Assembly: GCA_046540795.1 (NCBI GenBank)
Contig: JBKHEN010000122.1
Coordinates: 1 to 7,570 of the forward strand
Origin: JAAAOH01 sp046540795
GTDB lineage: Bacteria > Spirochaetota > Spirochaetia > DSM-27196 > PWMO01
Length of the DNA: 7,570 bases
Direction of reading: 5' to 3'
Shown here piece by piece: positions 1 through 5,835 of this stretch. Position 1 is the stretch's first letter. Each line of letters starts with the position of its first letter. Position numbers and translations under genes: made by a program. The notes under the pieces were generated by a model. That model had not been told where the DNA came from and did not search any database. It worked only from the letters and a program-made list of their open reading frames with translations.

Positions 1-71
1 TGATCCAGTGATCGGGACGAATCGCGCAGACCGGCCGGCCGCTAAATGTGCCATTTACCGGAAAATATTAC

Positions 72-99
72 TTGACCGGCGAATAGTTGGTGCCATACT
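72..99 (+). promoter_or_regulatory. Candidate sigma70-type promoter of the lipoprotein gene
   Basis: A TTGACC hexamer at 72-77 (5 of 6 to TTGACA) is followed 16 nt later by CATACT at 94-99 (4 of 6 to TATAAT). It lies in a locally AT-richer stretch of otherwise GC-rich DNA, about 65 nt upstream of the start codon at 164. Transcription would begin near 105-108, giving a leader of about 55-60 nt. Call rests on match to consensus only. Confidence 0.5.
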
Positions 100-163
100 T
101 AATTGCAGCGTCGGCTCGCCGCGCCGGGCACGTCGACGCTCCATGCGGATCACGGAGGTATGT

Positions 164-958
164 ATGAAACGGGTAATGAAGGCGGTGACTGCGGTAATGA
201 CGGTGCTGGTCTTCGCGGTCGGGTGTACTACCATCGAGGGAGCAATCACTGAGACCGTGGGCGCGACGAGCTCACGCGCGACGGAACGGGCGCTTGCGGA
301 CAGCATGAGTGGGATGACCGACGAGGTGACGTTTCACGTCGCATACATGCAGGTATTCTTTCTCGGCGGCTACGGTGACGCACAGGACGACTACGAAGAA
401 GGCGAAGGGACGACCTGGGAGATCGAGACCACCGAGCCCGGGGAGCGTTCGACGAGCATCGGGGAGCGGGCGCTGCTGCGGTGGAACGACGACGGCTCCT
501 CATGGTGGTACTTGCGCTTGGAAGCGGCCGACGAGGAACAGGAGTTCGAGTACGAGGTGCGAGTGAACGAGGATTACCAGGCAGAGGAGGTGTACCTCAA
601 GGATCCGGAGACCGGAGAGATTCGTCACCGGGTGTTCGATGTGGAGGATGCCGACGACTGGGAGTCCCCGGATCCGGAGGAAGAGGAGGAGGTATTCACC
701 GACGGCGATCTCGGCGAATACCGGCAGGACCGGGTCACCGTCACCGTGGGAGCAGGCACCTATGATGCCGACCGCTACGTCTACGAGGACGGTGACGACG
801 AAAGCGGCGATGAGGTGGAGTACCGATGGTGGATGGCCGAGGAAGTGCCCGGCAACGTCGTGTTGTACGAGTGGGAGAATCTCACCGAGTCGTCAATGCT
901 TCGAGGCGAGCTGATCGCTATCGGCCGCGACTACACAACGAAGTTCGGCGCCTATTAG
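164..958 (+). CDS. Predicted acidic lipoprotein of unknown function
   Basis: I do not recognise the family. The 264-residue product starts with a basic n-region (MKRVMK) and a hydrophobic stretch to residue 20. A lipobox-like FAVGC follows, with the acylated Cys at 21, so it is predicted to be exported and lipid-anchored. Ala at -3 is looser than the usual Leu, a tolerance known for spirochaetal lipoproteins. The mature part is very acidic, with Asp/Glu clusters near residues 71-78 and a run of five Glu near 183-187. It is rich in Trp and Tyr and looks like alternating beta-strand segments (WWYLRLEAAD, FEYEVRV), suggesting a soluble beta domain. The start at 164 is chosen because GGAGGT lies at 154-159 (4 nt away, slightly short) and because it places the signal peptide at the N terminus; the frame is open back to position 8 but that extension has no signal character. 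It converges on the HNH gene. The acidic surface may reflect salt adaptation; this is inference. Confidence 0.75.
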   Translation: MKRVMKAVTAVMTVLVFAVGCTTIEGAITETVGATSSRATERALADSMSGMTDEVTFHVAYMQVFFLGGYGDAQDDYEEGEGTTWEIETTEPGERSTSIGERALLRWNDDGSSWWYLRLEAADEEQEFEYEVRVNEDYQAEEVYLKDPETGEIRHRVFDVEDADDWESPDPEEEEEVFTDGDLGEYRQDRVTVTVGAGTYDADRYVYEDGDDESGDEVEYRWWMAEEVPGNVVLYEWENLTESSMLRGELIAIGRDYTTKFGAY

Positions 959-977
959 GCGGGCCGCGATCCCGGCA

Positions 978-1014
978 ACCGGCCGCCTGACGGCCGGTGT
1001 CGGGGACGGCCGGT
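978..1014. terminator. GC-rich inverted repeat between convergent genes
   Basis: Perfect 8-bp arms ACCGGCCG (978-985) and CGGCCGGT (991-998) enclose a 5-nt loop. A second copy of the right arm, ACGGCCGGT, occurs at 1006-1014 and offers alternative pairing. It sits in the 62-nt gap between the convergent stop codons at 958 and 1021, the usual place for a shared terminator. Neither strand has a clear U-tract after the stem, so intrinsic termination is plausible but not shown. Confidence 0.45.
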
Positions 1015-1020
1015 CCGGAG

Positions 1021-1308
1021 CTATTTCTGTTTTCGCGCCCAGGCGAGAAACCGCGCCATCCGCGGCTCGGACAGCAGTGCCTCCCGGGAGTGCAGGCGCT
1101 CTCCGAGTTCCTCCTCGCTGTAGAACCGGTGGATCTGACGATGGCAGAGACGGCAGAGCCACAACCCTCGGGAGGTGAGCTCTTCGCGATCGTAGTGCCG
1201 TCGAAACCGACGTTTTCTGTGGTTCTTGCGTGGAATCAGATGATGAAAGCTCAGCGGCTTGCGGCGGCCGCATAGCTCACAGCGGTCGGTGGGCGCTGTT
1301 GCGCGCAC
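1021..1308 (-). CDS. Small HNH endonuclease-like zinc protein
   Basis: A 95-residue protein with two zinc-knuckle pairs, C10-x2-C13 and C52-x2-C55, and the HNH-type histidines H22-H23 (FHHLIPR), H56 and H60 (LCHRQIH). The order CxxC, HH, CxxC, H, H is that of small HNH domains, and FHHLIPRKNH plus LWLCRLCHRQIH resembles a family of about 90-100 residues annotated as HNH endonuclease in many proteobacteria (from memory). The protein is strongly basic between the two zinc pairs, consistent with nucleic-acid binding. Nuclease activity is inferred; the central Asn of a classical HNH is not obvious. The start is GTG at 1308, supported by AGGAGG at 1315-1320 with a 6-nt spacer. The stop of the M15 peptidase gene is only 1 nt upstream and the ribosome site lies within its last codons, so the two are probably translated from one message. 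Longer in-frame extension to 1611 is low-complexity shadow of the peptidase gene and is rejected. Confidence 0.8.
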   Translation of the reverse strand: MRATAPTDRCELCGRRKPLSFHHLIPRKNHRKRRFRRHYDREELTSRGLWLCRLCHRQIHRFYSEEELGERLHSREALLSEPRMARFLAWARKQK

Positions 1309-1309
1309 A

Positions 1310-2428
1310 TTACCCCTCCTCGTCGAGTAAGAATACCTCCGGTCGATACTCGAAGTGAATGGGATCGAAGAACAGCCATTTGCCGCCCCACACGAATCCG
1401 TGCCGCTCAAACGCATCGACCACCGGCTGAGGCACGCTGAAGCGCCGCTCCTCTCCAAGCCGCCACCAATCCTCGATGCCGGCTTCGGCGGCCCACCGCC
1501 AGTAGCCGTAGGTTCCCTCGTAGGAGCGCGGCACCAGGTCCACGGCGACGCCGTAGCCGTGAAAGCTCCGCGCCCGAGTTCCGGCGATGTTTCGCCAGTG
1601 GTAGCCTGCAAGCCGACCGAGGGACGCTATGAAGGAGGCGACTTCCGGATCGGTGCGGGCCACTTCCCGGATCTCCGCTTGCACGCGCGCAAGCGGCTCG
1701 GCGACCAGCGGATTCAGCCGGGTCGTGAGACCGAGAAAGCGCACTTTTTGCATACGTGCTTCGGCCTCCGCGCGGCTGGAGACCCCGTAGAGCGCATCCT
1801 GGAACGCCGGATGACGGGTGGGCGGGTCCGCCTCCCGCTCAGCGAGGATGTTGCGAAGCCGTTCCTCCTGCTCCGGTGCGACATCGCGTATGCGAAGCGG
1901 TCCGCGGTAGTAGTTGTAGAAGCGAAGAGGACTGAACTCGTCACGTCGGTCCCGGAGATCCTCCCGGAGTAGGCGTCCGTCTTCCCAGTAGAACCATTCT
2001 CCGTCGATACGCAGGGCCCACTGCCCCGAACGCATGCCCACCGACTCGACACGGTCGGGATAGGCGGATGCAACGGCACGTACCTCATCGGCGCCGGGCA
2101 GGCGCGCGGGTAGCGGCCTGGCTTCGAGAGCATGCTGCGATACGGGCTCGGTGTCGGCCGAGGATGACCGGACGGACCGTTCTGCGTCTTCCGCGTCCGA
2201 CGCGGTGTACCCCGTCTCCGAACCGGCCGCGCCGGCCGCCGTAGCGGACGCTGCAGCGGGCGCCAAGGCGGACGCTGGGGCGGGCCCTGCCGATGGATCC
2301 GCTGCGGTACTCGAGGACTGTGCAGGACCGAGTTCCGCCGCAGTCGCGGCAAGTATGAGAATGAGTGTTGCTCCGGCGATCCCCGTGAGGGGGAGAAGAC
2401 GCCGAACGACCGGCGGCAAACCTTTCAT
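1310..2428 (-). CDS. Exported M15-family peptidase (D,D-carboxypeptidase / L,D-endopeptidase type)
   Basis: Predicted zinc metallopeptidase that cleaves peptidoglycan peptides outside the cytoplasmic membrane. The 372-residue protein has a basic N terminus, a hydrophobic segment at about 11-30 (uncleaved anchor or signal peptide), then an Ala/Ser/Pro-rich low-complexity linker at about 30-75. A middle region of unknown function (about 105-235) follows, and the catalytic domain is C-terminal. That domain carries SFHGYGVAVDL with H290 and D297, and FDPIHFE with D355 and H358. These match the M15 zinc ligands (His, Asp, His) and catalytic acid in SxHxxGxAxD and DxxH arrangement. GFVWGGKW just before is typical of the M15C / VanY-like group. 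The total length is well above that of a bare M15 domain because of the linker and middle region. ATG at 2428 is chosen for the signal segment, although the nearest GGAG is only 1 nt away and an AAGGA lies 13 nt upstream, so initiation context is poor. The HNH gene follows after 1 nt. Exact bond specificity cannot be read from sequence. Confidence 0.88.
   Translation of the reverse strand: MKGLPPVVRRLLPLTGIAGATLILILAATAAELGPAQSSSTAADPSAGPAPASALAPAAASATAAGAAGSETGYTASDAEDAERSVRSSSADTEPVSQHALEARPLPARLPGADEVRAVASAYPDRVESVGMRSGQWALRIDGEWFYWEDGRLLREDLRDRRDEFSPLRFYNYYRGPLRIRDVAPEQEERLRNILAEREADPPTRHPAFQDALYGVSSRAEAEARMQKVRFLGLTTRLNPLVAEPLARVQAEIREVARTDPEVASFIASLGRLAGYHWRNIAGTRARSFHGYGVAVDLVPRSYEGTYGYWRWAAEAGIEDWWRLGEERRFSVPQPVVDAFERHGFVWGGKWLFFDPIHFEYRPEVFLLDEEG
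1315..1320 (-). promoter_or_regulatory. Ribosome binding site deciding the GTG start of the HNH gene
   Basis: AGGAGG on the minus strand, 6 nt before GTG at 1308, embedded in the last Glu-Glu-Gly codons of the upstream peptidase gene. It supports the short 95-residue reading and translational coupling of the two genes. Confidence 0.7.
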
Positions 2429-2509
2429 ACTCCATAAGGTATTCCTTCATGCCGGGCTTCGGCTATTCCCGTTTTGGCACCGCAGGGCCGTGTCCGGCGT
2501 AACCGGGGA
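2429..2509. other. Short intergenic gap before the M15 peptidase gene
   Basis: This 81-nt gap separates the DUF2784-like stop from the peptidase start. I see no clear promoter hexamer pair, strong hairpin or U-tract in it, so read-through from the upstream gene is possible. Confidence 0.4.
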
Positions 2510-2896
2510 TCAGTGGTGGCGGCCTCTTTGCCGGCGAATGTCACGCGTATTGAGGGTGATCGAGACGATAAGCGAGACGAAAAAGGTGGCAACCACCGCG
2601 GCATCGACCACGAGCGGGTCCGCAGAGAGCCCGAAGAGCCGCTCCATGAGGTACAGGATGTAGCTGTGGGGAAGGTCCTGCTCGCCGAGTCGGTGAAGCA
2701 CGGTCCAATGCCAGTGGGTGAACGGGCAGTAGCCGAAACCGTAGAATATCCCCAGGCCGAACCAGCTGAGGCCGGTCAGTGCGAGAGTCACGAGGTTTGC
2801 CCGTCTGAGCGGGCGCACCGCCCATCCGGCGACATTGAAGACCACCAGTGCCGTGTGGAAGGTCACGAAGGCGATGTCGAGAACGCGAAGCATCAC
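2510..2896 (-). CDS. DUF2784-like small integral membrane protein
   Basis: A 128-residue protein with three clear hydrophobic segments at about 7-27, 35-55 and 98-116, so predicted to sit in the cytoplasmic membrane. The motif FYGFGYCPFTHWHW (residues 51-64), following a Trp-Phe helix and preceding LGEQDLPHSYI, is the hallmark that I associate with DUF2784, a family of unknown function; the Cys, His and Trp residues are its best conserved part. The C terminus is basic (RDIRRQRGRHH), which fits a cytoplasmic tail. Translation can start at GTG 2896 or ATG 2893; GAGG about 9 nt upstream favours GTG slightly. It lies 118 nt downstream of the methyltransferase stop, with a tandem repeat in the gap. 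No function is known, and the neighbours do not reveal one. Confidence 0.78.
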   Translation of the reverse strand: MMLRVLDIAFVTFHTALVVFNVAGWAVRPLRRANLVTLALTGLSWFGLGIFYGFGYCPFTHWHWTVLHRLGEQDLPHSYILYLMERLFGLSADPLVVDAAVVATFFVSLIVSITLNTRDIRRQRGRHH

Positions 2897-2930
2897 GGCG
2901 GCGTACCTCGTCAGCGCTCATCATGCCGGG

Positions 2931-3005
2931 GCCCGGTGCAGAGGTGCGCAATGCGAAGAGGCCCGGTGCAGAGCGGCCCGGTGCGATGGGGCCCGGTGCG
3001 ATGGG
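2931..3005. repeat. 15-bp tandem repeat, five units, intergenic
   Basis: The core GCCCGGTGC begins at 2931, 2961, 2976 and 2991, so the period is exactly 15 bp. The unit at 2946-2960 is degenerate. The last two units, 2976-2990 and 2991-3005, are identical (GCCCGGTGCGATGGG). The array fills most of the gap between the methyltransferase stop and the DUF2784-like start. It is not inside any gene that I accept. Confidence 0.85.
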
Positions 3006-3014
3006 GCGGCCTGC

Positions 3015-3836
3015 TCAAGCAGCCGCCGGCTTGTGCAGGAAATAGCTTACATACTGCATCTTGCCGGTGGCAAACTCGGCGTAACGCCCGGATCCCCGGA
3101 CTCCGGCGAACTCGCTGAACATTTTGAGCACCGGTCGCGGAATCTTGCGGCGCATGAGGTGCTTTCGTCGCTCATCGTCGATGTCAAGGGCCCGGACCAC
3201 ATTGCGGGTGATGTTACGGCGCGCCTCTACCCTGAACCCGGCGCTGCGGACCTGCCGGTCGAGTGTCTCGAGGTGATCGTGAAGCCGCATGTCGGTCAGC
3301 AGGAACGCCCCGCCCGGACGAAGCACCCGGTATGCCTCGGCAAAGAACCGCTCGACGTCGTTGTACGCTCTCGACGATTCCACGTTGACCACCGCGTCGA
3401 ACTGATCGTCCTCGAAGGGCAGCGCCTCGGCATCACCGCGAACGAAACGGAGATTCGGCGTGGTGTAATGGGTATTGCAGAACCTGATGCCGTTTTCAGA
3501 GAGATCGAGCCCGACGTAGGAGCGGGGACGGAGGTAGCGGGCTATGTAGGACGCCCCGCCGCCCCGGCCGCAGCCGACCTCGAGAACGTCCTTCTGCGCA
3601 AGGTCCGTATACGATGCTGTAAAGTGGTAGAGCTGTGCCCCGTAGCGCTCCGGCTCATCGTGGGCCGCCAGGTCGATGACGGCGGAGTCGCCGTCCGCCG
3701 GGGCATACCCGTAATTCATGAACCGGAGCGCGACCTCGCCCCGGTCGCGAGAGATGATCCAGTTGTGCCAGACCCGCCACATGGGCTTTTTGAGCAACTT
3801 CGGCATGTTTACGTAATTGAGGACCAGACTGCGCAT
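3015..3836 (-). CDS. Class I SAM-dependent methyltransferase
   Basis: Predicted soluble methyltransferase using S-adenosylmethionine; substrate unknown. The 273-residue protein has a Rossmann-type core: motif I VLEVGCGRGGG at 84-94, the acidic ribose-binding Asp at 111 in VGLDLS, GDAEALPF at 134-141 with the adenine-side Asp 135, and VLRPGG at 171-176. This is the Methyltransf_11 pattern. The N-terminal part, with RFMNYGYAP (38-46) and ERYGAQLYH (63-71), resembles a subgroup that includes mycobacterial phthiotriol dimycocerosate methyltransferases (from memory), which act on lipid-like substrates; transfer of that specificity would be unsafe. The C-terminal third is basic (ERRKHLMRRKIPRP) and has no recognised motif. 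ATG at 3836 has AGGAGG at 3842-3847 with a 5-nt spacer, so the start is well supported. It lies 221 nt after the Fe-S genes, separated by a hairpin, and is likely its own transcription unit. Confidence 0.87.
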   Translation of the reverse strand: MRSLVLNYVNMPKLLKKPMWRVWHNWIISRDRGEVALRFMNYGYAPADGDSAVIDLAAHDEPERYGAQLYHFTASYTDLAQKDVLEVGCGRGGGASYIARYLRPRSYVGLDLSENGIRFCNTHYTTPNLRFVRGDAEALPFEDDQFDAVVNVESSRAYNDVERFFAEAYRVLRPGGAFLLTDMRLHDHLETLDRQVRSAGFRVEARRNITRNVVRALDIDDERRKHLMRRKIPRPVLKMFSEFAGVRGSGRYAEFATGKMQYVSYFLHKPAAA

Positions 3837-3865
3837 CGCCCCCTCCTAAGATCGGTGGTTACTAG

Positions 3866-3894
3866 AACCTACAGAAATCCGGCCGCAAGTACAA
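3866..3894 (-). promoter_or_regulatory. Weak candidate promoter for the methyltransferase gene
   Basis: On the minus strand TTGTAC (3894-3889) is followed after 17 nt by TAGGTT (3871-3866), about 30 nt before the start codon. Spacing is ideal but both hexamers match consensus poorly. It is the AT-richest part of the gap. Confidence 0.25.
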
Positions 3895-3910
3895 GGGAAT
3901 TGCTCGGAAA

Positions 3911-3930
3911 TCGGCGCCGCAGAGCGCCGA
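3911..3930 (-). terminator. Candidate terminator hairpin after the Fe-S genes
   Basis: Perfect 7-bp arms TCGGCGC (3911-3917) and GCGCCGA (3924-3930) with a 6-nt loop. On the minus strand the stem is followed by TTTCCG, a short U-run only, so this is a weak intrinsic terminator. It lies about 130 nt beyond the scaffold stop codon and just upstream of the methyltransferase promoter candidate. Confidence 0.4.
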
Positions 3931-4057
3931 TACCGACCGCGGAATCCCGCCGACGGCTCGACCTTCCCGCCCGCGCAGTCCGATCGCCGGCATTATGCAG
4001 AGCCGCCGCTTTCGCCGGCAACATGCCCGACCGCCCCTCCGCGCGGTCTCGGCGCAG

Positions 4058-4990
4058 TCAGCTGAGCAGCCCCTCGATAATCATTTCGGTGGCCTCCTCC
4101 TCGGAGAGCCCGCGGGACATGAGGGTCTGCAGCTGCTTCGAATCCACCGATCCGATGGCCGCTTCGTGGGTGACGTGGGCCTGCGGGTGATCGACCTGGA
4201 CGATGGGAATGGCCCGGGCAACCGCCCTGCCTTGGACGATCTCCTTGCAGTCCACGTGGCCCCGGGCGTTCGGCGCTCTGGCCCGCAAGTCGTTATAGAC
4301 CTCGCCGTAGGCCTCGTCACGAAGCGCGATGTGCGAGGTGAGCACTCCGCGCGCCTCCTCCCCGACGAGGTCGCCGGTCTCGCGAATGGTCACCCGGTCG
4401 TCCCCGCGGCCGGAGATGCGCGCGGTCATCTCGAGCACACCCCGGGCTTCGACGGTGGTCTCGTAGTCGATGTCGATCTCCCCGACGCGGCCCCGGATCA
4501 GCTCGAACTCGGTGGAAAACCGCGCGTCCTCGCCGACGTGCACCCGTGCGGTCGGCTTGACCGTGACACCTCCGTCCCTCCCGTGGATGTGACGCTCGAA
4601 ATAGACGTAGGTCGCCCGGGCTCCCACCGATATTTGCGCATCCATGATGTGCTGGATGTCGACGGCTTTGGGAAACACGCAGTGGGCCATGAACTGGGCG
4701 GTAGCATCTTCGCCGATGTCGATGTCGAGCTCAATGCGCTGGATCCCGGTTTCACCGACCATGCCGAAACACAAATGCACCGGCTTCTCGAGCACCGTGC
4801 CGGGCTCCACGTGGATACGGGCGCGAATCCCGTCCTCGAGTTCTTCCGGGTCGATGTGCAGCCCCGGCACGAGTGTCGAGGCGAGGATCTGGTTCGCGTT
4901 GATTCCGATGAAGGCAGTCTTGCCGTCATGCGGAAAGAACGGTGCCTTGATGGCGGAGAGCAGCTCGTTGAGGATAGCATCCGAGCTCAT
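4058..4990 (-). CDS. sufB: SufB/SufD-family Fe-S cluster assembly scaffold (SmsB type)
   Basis: Cytosolic scaffold on which Fe-S clusters are built, working with the ATPase encoded just upstream. The 310-residue protein is much shorter than SufB of the full SUF system (near 500) and consists mostly of the right-handed beta-helix core, roughly residues 55-265, followed by the family's conserved C-terminal helical tail. The tail carries the diagnostic features: Cys248 in HVDCKEIVQG, aligning with the catalytic Cys of E. coli SufB; H275-E276 in VTHEAAIGSVD, aligning with its His-Glu pair; and RGLSEEEATEMIIEG (293-307), the classic C-terminal helix that contacts SufC. Extra cysteines are at 74 and 104. 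Its ATG overlaps the ATPase stop by 4 nt (ATGA), and GAGG lies 7 nt upstream, indicating tight coupling. Short length, single SufB/D copy and pairing with one SufC fit the minimal SMS (SmsCB) system, thought to be an ancestral form; databases may label it SufD-like. No SufS, SufE or SufU is in view. Confidence 0.9.
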   Translation of the reverse strand: MSSDAILNELLSAIKAPFFPHDGKTAFIGINANQILASTLVPGLHIDPEELEDGIRARIHVEPGTVLEKPVHLCFGMVGETGIQRIELDIDIGEDATAQFMAHCVFPKAVDIQHIMDAQISVGARATYVYFERHIHGRDGGVTVKPTARVHVGEDARFSTEFELIRGRVGEIDIDYETTVEARGVLEMTARISGRGDDRVTIRETGDLVGEEARGVLTSHIALRDEAYGEVYNDLRARAPNARGHVDCKEIVQGRAVARAIPIVQVDHPQAHVTHEAAIGSVDSKQLQTLMSRGLSEEEATEMIIEGLLS

Positions 4991-5730
4991 ACGCGGGCCT
5001 CGTTTTCGTCTGCCGGCGGCTGGTTCTGGTGATCGCAGCTGGCGCAGGAACCTTCAAAGTAGGCAAAGATCTTCTCGGGCGTCCCTTTCTCGTGAATGTG
5101 GCCGTCACACAGAAGAAAGCCGTGATCGGCGTGCTTCACGACCTCCGCCGAATGGGTGATGAGGATGACGGTGATCCCCTCGTCTTTCATTTCACGGATG
5201 ACCTCGAAGATGTAAGTGAGGGCGTCGATGTCGACGCCGGAGTCCGGCTCATCCATCATCATCACCGCGGGTTTCATGGCCAAAATGGAGGCAAGCTCGA
5301 TACGCTTGCGCTCACCGCCGGAGAGAGCCGTGTCCATCGCCCGGCTGCGGTATTTCTCCGGATCGAGGCCGACCATCTCCAGGACCCGATAGAGCTCCGC
5401 CGCCGATTTCTCCCGGGCGCCGGCAAGGACGAACTTGTGCACCGGCAGGCCCTCGAATCGCGCCGGCTCTTGCCAGGCGAGGGTGATGCCGCGTCGAGCG
5501 CGCTCGTCGACGGTGAGGTCGCGAATCGACTCGCCGCGAAGCAGGATGTCCCCGGTGTGATGGCGGAAACCTTCGAGGCCCATGATGACCGCGGCCAGCG
5601 TCGATTTGCCCGCACCGTTCGGGCCGACCAAGGCGTGGATGTGTCCCTCCCAGAGCTCGAGGTCGAGGTCGCGAAGTATCCGATTCCCGCCAAGGGTGAG
5701 CGAGAGGTCTCGTATTTGCAGTATTGCCAC
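4987..5730 (-). CDS. sufC: SufC-type ATPase of Fe-S cluster assembly (SmsC type)
   Basis: Soluble ABC-type ATPase that drives conformational change in the SufB/D scaffold; it is not a transporter subunit. The 247-residue protein has Walker A GPNGAGKST at 36-44, a Q-loop in WQEPARFEG at 86-94, signature LSGGE at 136-140, Walker B ending in MMMDEP at 157-162, D-loop SGVD at 164-167, and the H-switch His193. WQEPARFEG and the SGGERKRIELASIL context separate SufC-like proteins from importer ATPases and resemble archaeal/minimal-system versions. The C terminus has C229-x2-C232 (FEGSCASC), followed by a polar tail absent from E. coli SufC; from memory, archaeal homologues share a terminal CxxC. The start is GTG at 5730, giving MAILQIRDL, with GGAG at 5738-5741 and a 7-nt spacer. 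It overlaps the scaffold gene by 4 nt. Upstream lie a possible -10 box and an inverted repeat that may control the pair. Confidence 0.92.
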   Translation of the reverse strand: MAILQIRDLSLTLGGNRILRDLDLELWEGHIHALVGPNGAGKSTLAAVIMGLEGFRHHTGDILLRGESIRDLTVDERARRGITLAWQEPARFEGLPVHKFVLAGAREKSAAELYRVLEMVGLDPEKYRSRAMDTALSGGERKRIELASILAMKPAVMMMDEPDSGVDIDALTYIFEVIREMKDEGITVILITHSAEVVKHADHGFLLCDGHIHEKGTPEKIFAYFEGSCASCDHQNQPPADENEARV

Positions 5731-5765
5731 TGCGGGTCTCCAGTACTGTCAGGGTGAGTACGCGC

Positions 5766-5771
5766 ATTCTA
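5766..5771 (-). promoter_or_regulatory. Candidate -10 box upstream of sufC
   Basis: TAGAAT on the minus strand matches TATAAT at 5 of 6 and has a G-A-rich lead. It lies 36 nt before the GTG start, giving a leader near 30 nt. No good -35 hexamer is found 16-18 nt upstream, which would fit a promoter that depends on an activator, but this is inference. Confidence 0.4.
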
Positions 5772-5815
5772 TCTCGGAACCGGCCCGTTCGCATAGGCCG
5801 GCGGTATATGGACCT

Positions 5816-5835
5816 TTGTTGCAACAAGGTTGTTG
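5816..5835. promoter_or_regulatory. Overlapping inverted repeats upstream of the Fe-S genes, possible operator
   Basis: TTGTTGCAACAA at 5816-5827 is a perfect 12-bp palindrome. Its right half, CAACAA (5822-5827), also pairs with TTGTTG at 5830-5835 across a GG centre. The result is three alternating half-sites in 20 bp, in an AT-rich patch between the AlgJ-like stop and sufC. The first centre lies about 62 nt upstream of the start of transcription implied by the -10 candidate. A dimeric regulator site is the simplest reading; the regulator is not identifiable. As RNA it could form a short stem, but it lacks a U-tract in the right place for a terminator. Confidence 0.5.

Noticed and set aside
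8..163. N-terminal extension of the lipoprotein frame back to position 8.
   Set aside because: It would bury the signal peptide, it covers the likely promoter, and GGAGGT lies just before 164.
1308..1310. TAATG overlap that would give an ATG start at 1310 for the gene after the peptidase.
   Set aside because: That ATG is in a different frame from the HNH protein and leads to a short product without motifs.
1309..1611. Longer version of the HNH protein starting at 1611.
   Set aside because: The extra residues overlap the M15 catalytic domain in another frame and have no domain character; a good ribosome site supports GTG at 1308.
2931..3005. CRISPR array.
   Set aside because: Units are contiguous 15-mers with no unique spacers of 25-40 nt.
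2835..4190. Long open frame on the plus strand (451 codons) with Cys-rich pentapeptide-like repeats GARCx near its start.
   Set aside because: It lies antisense to the well-supported methyltransferase gene and runs into the scaffold gene; no ribosome site or domain. The pentapeptide pattern is just the 15-bp tandem repeat read in one frame.
3995..5032. Long open frame on the plus strand (345 codons) opposite the scaffold gene.
   Set aside because: Mirror of the SufB-type coding region in GC-rich DNA; rich in His/Asp/Val from reversed codons, with no recognisable motif.
4987..5730. ATP-binding subunit of an ABC importer or exporter.
   Set aside because: The WQEPARFEG Q-loop, SGGERKRIELAS context and overlap with a SufB/D scaffold gene point to SufC; no permease is nearby.
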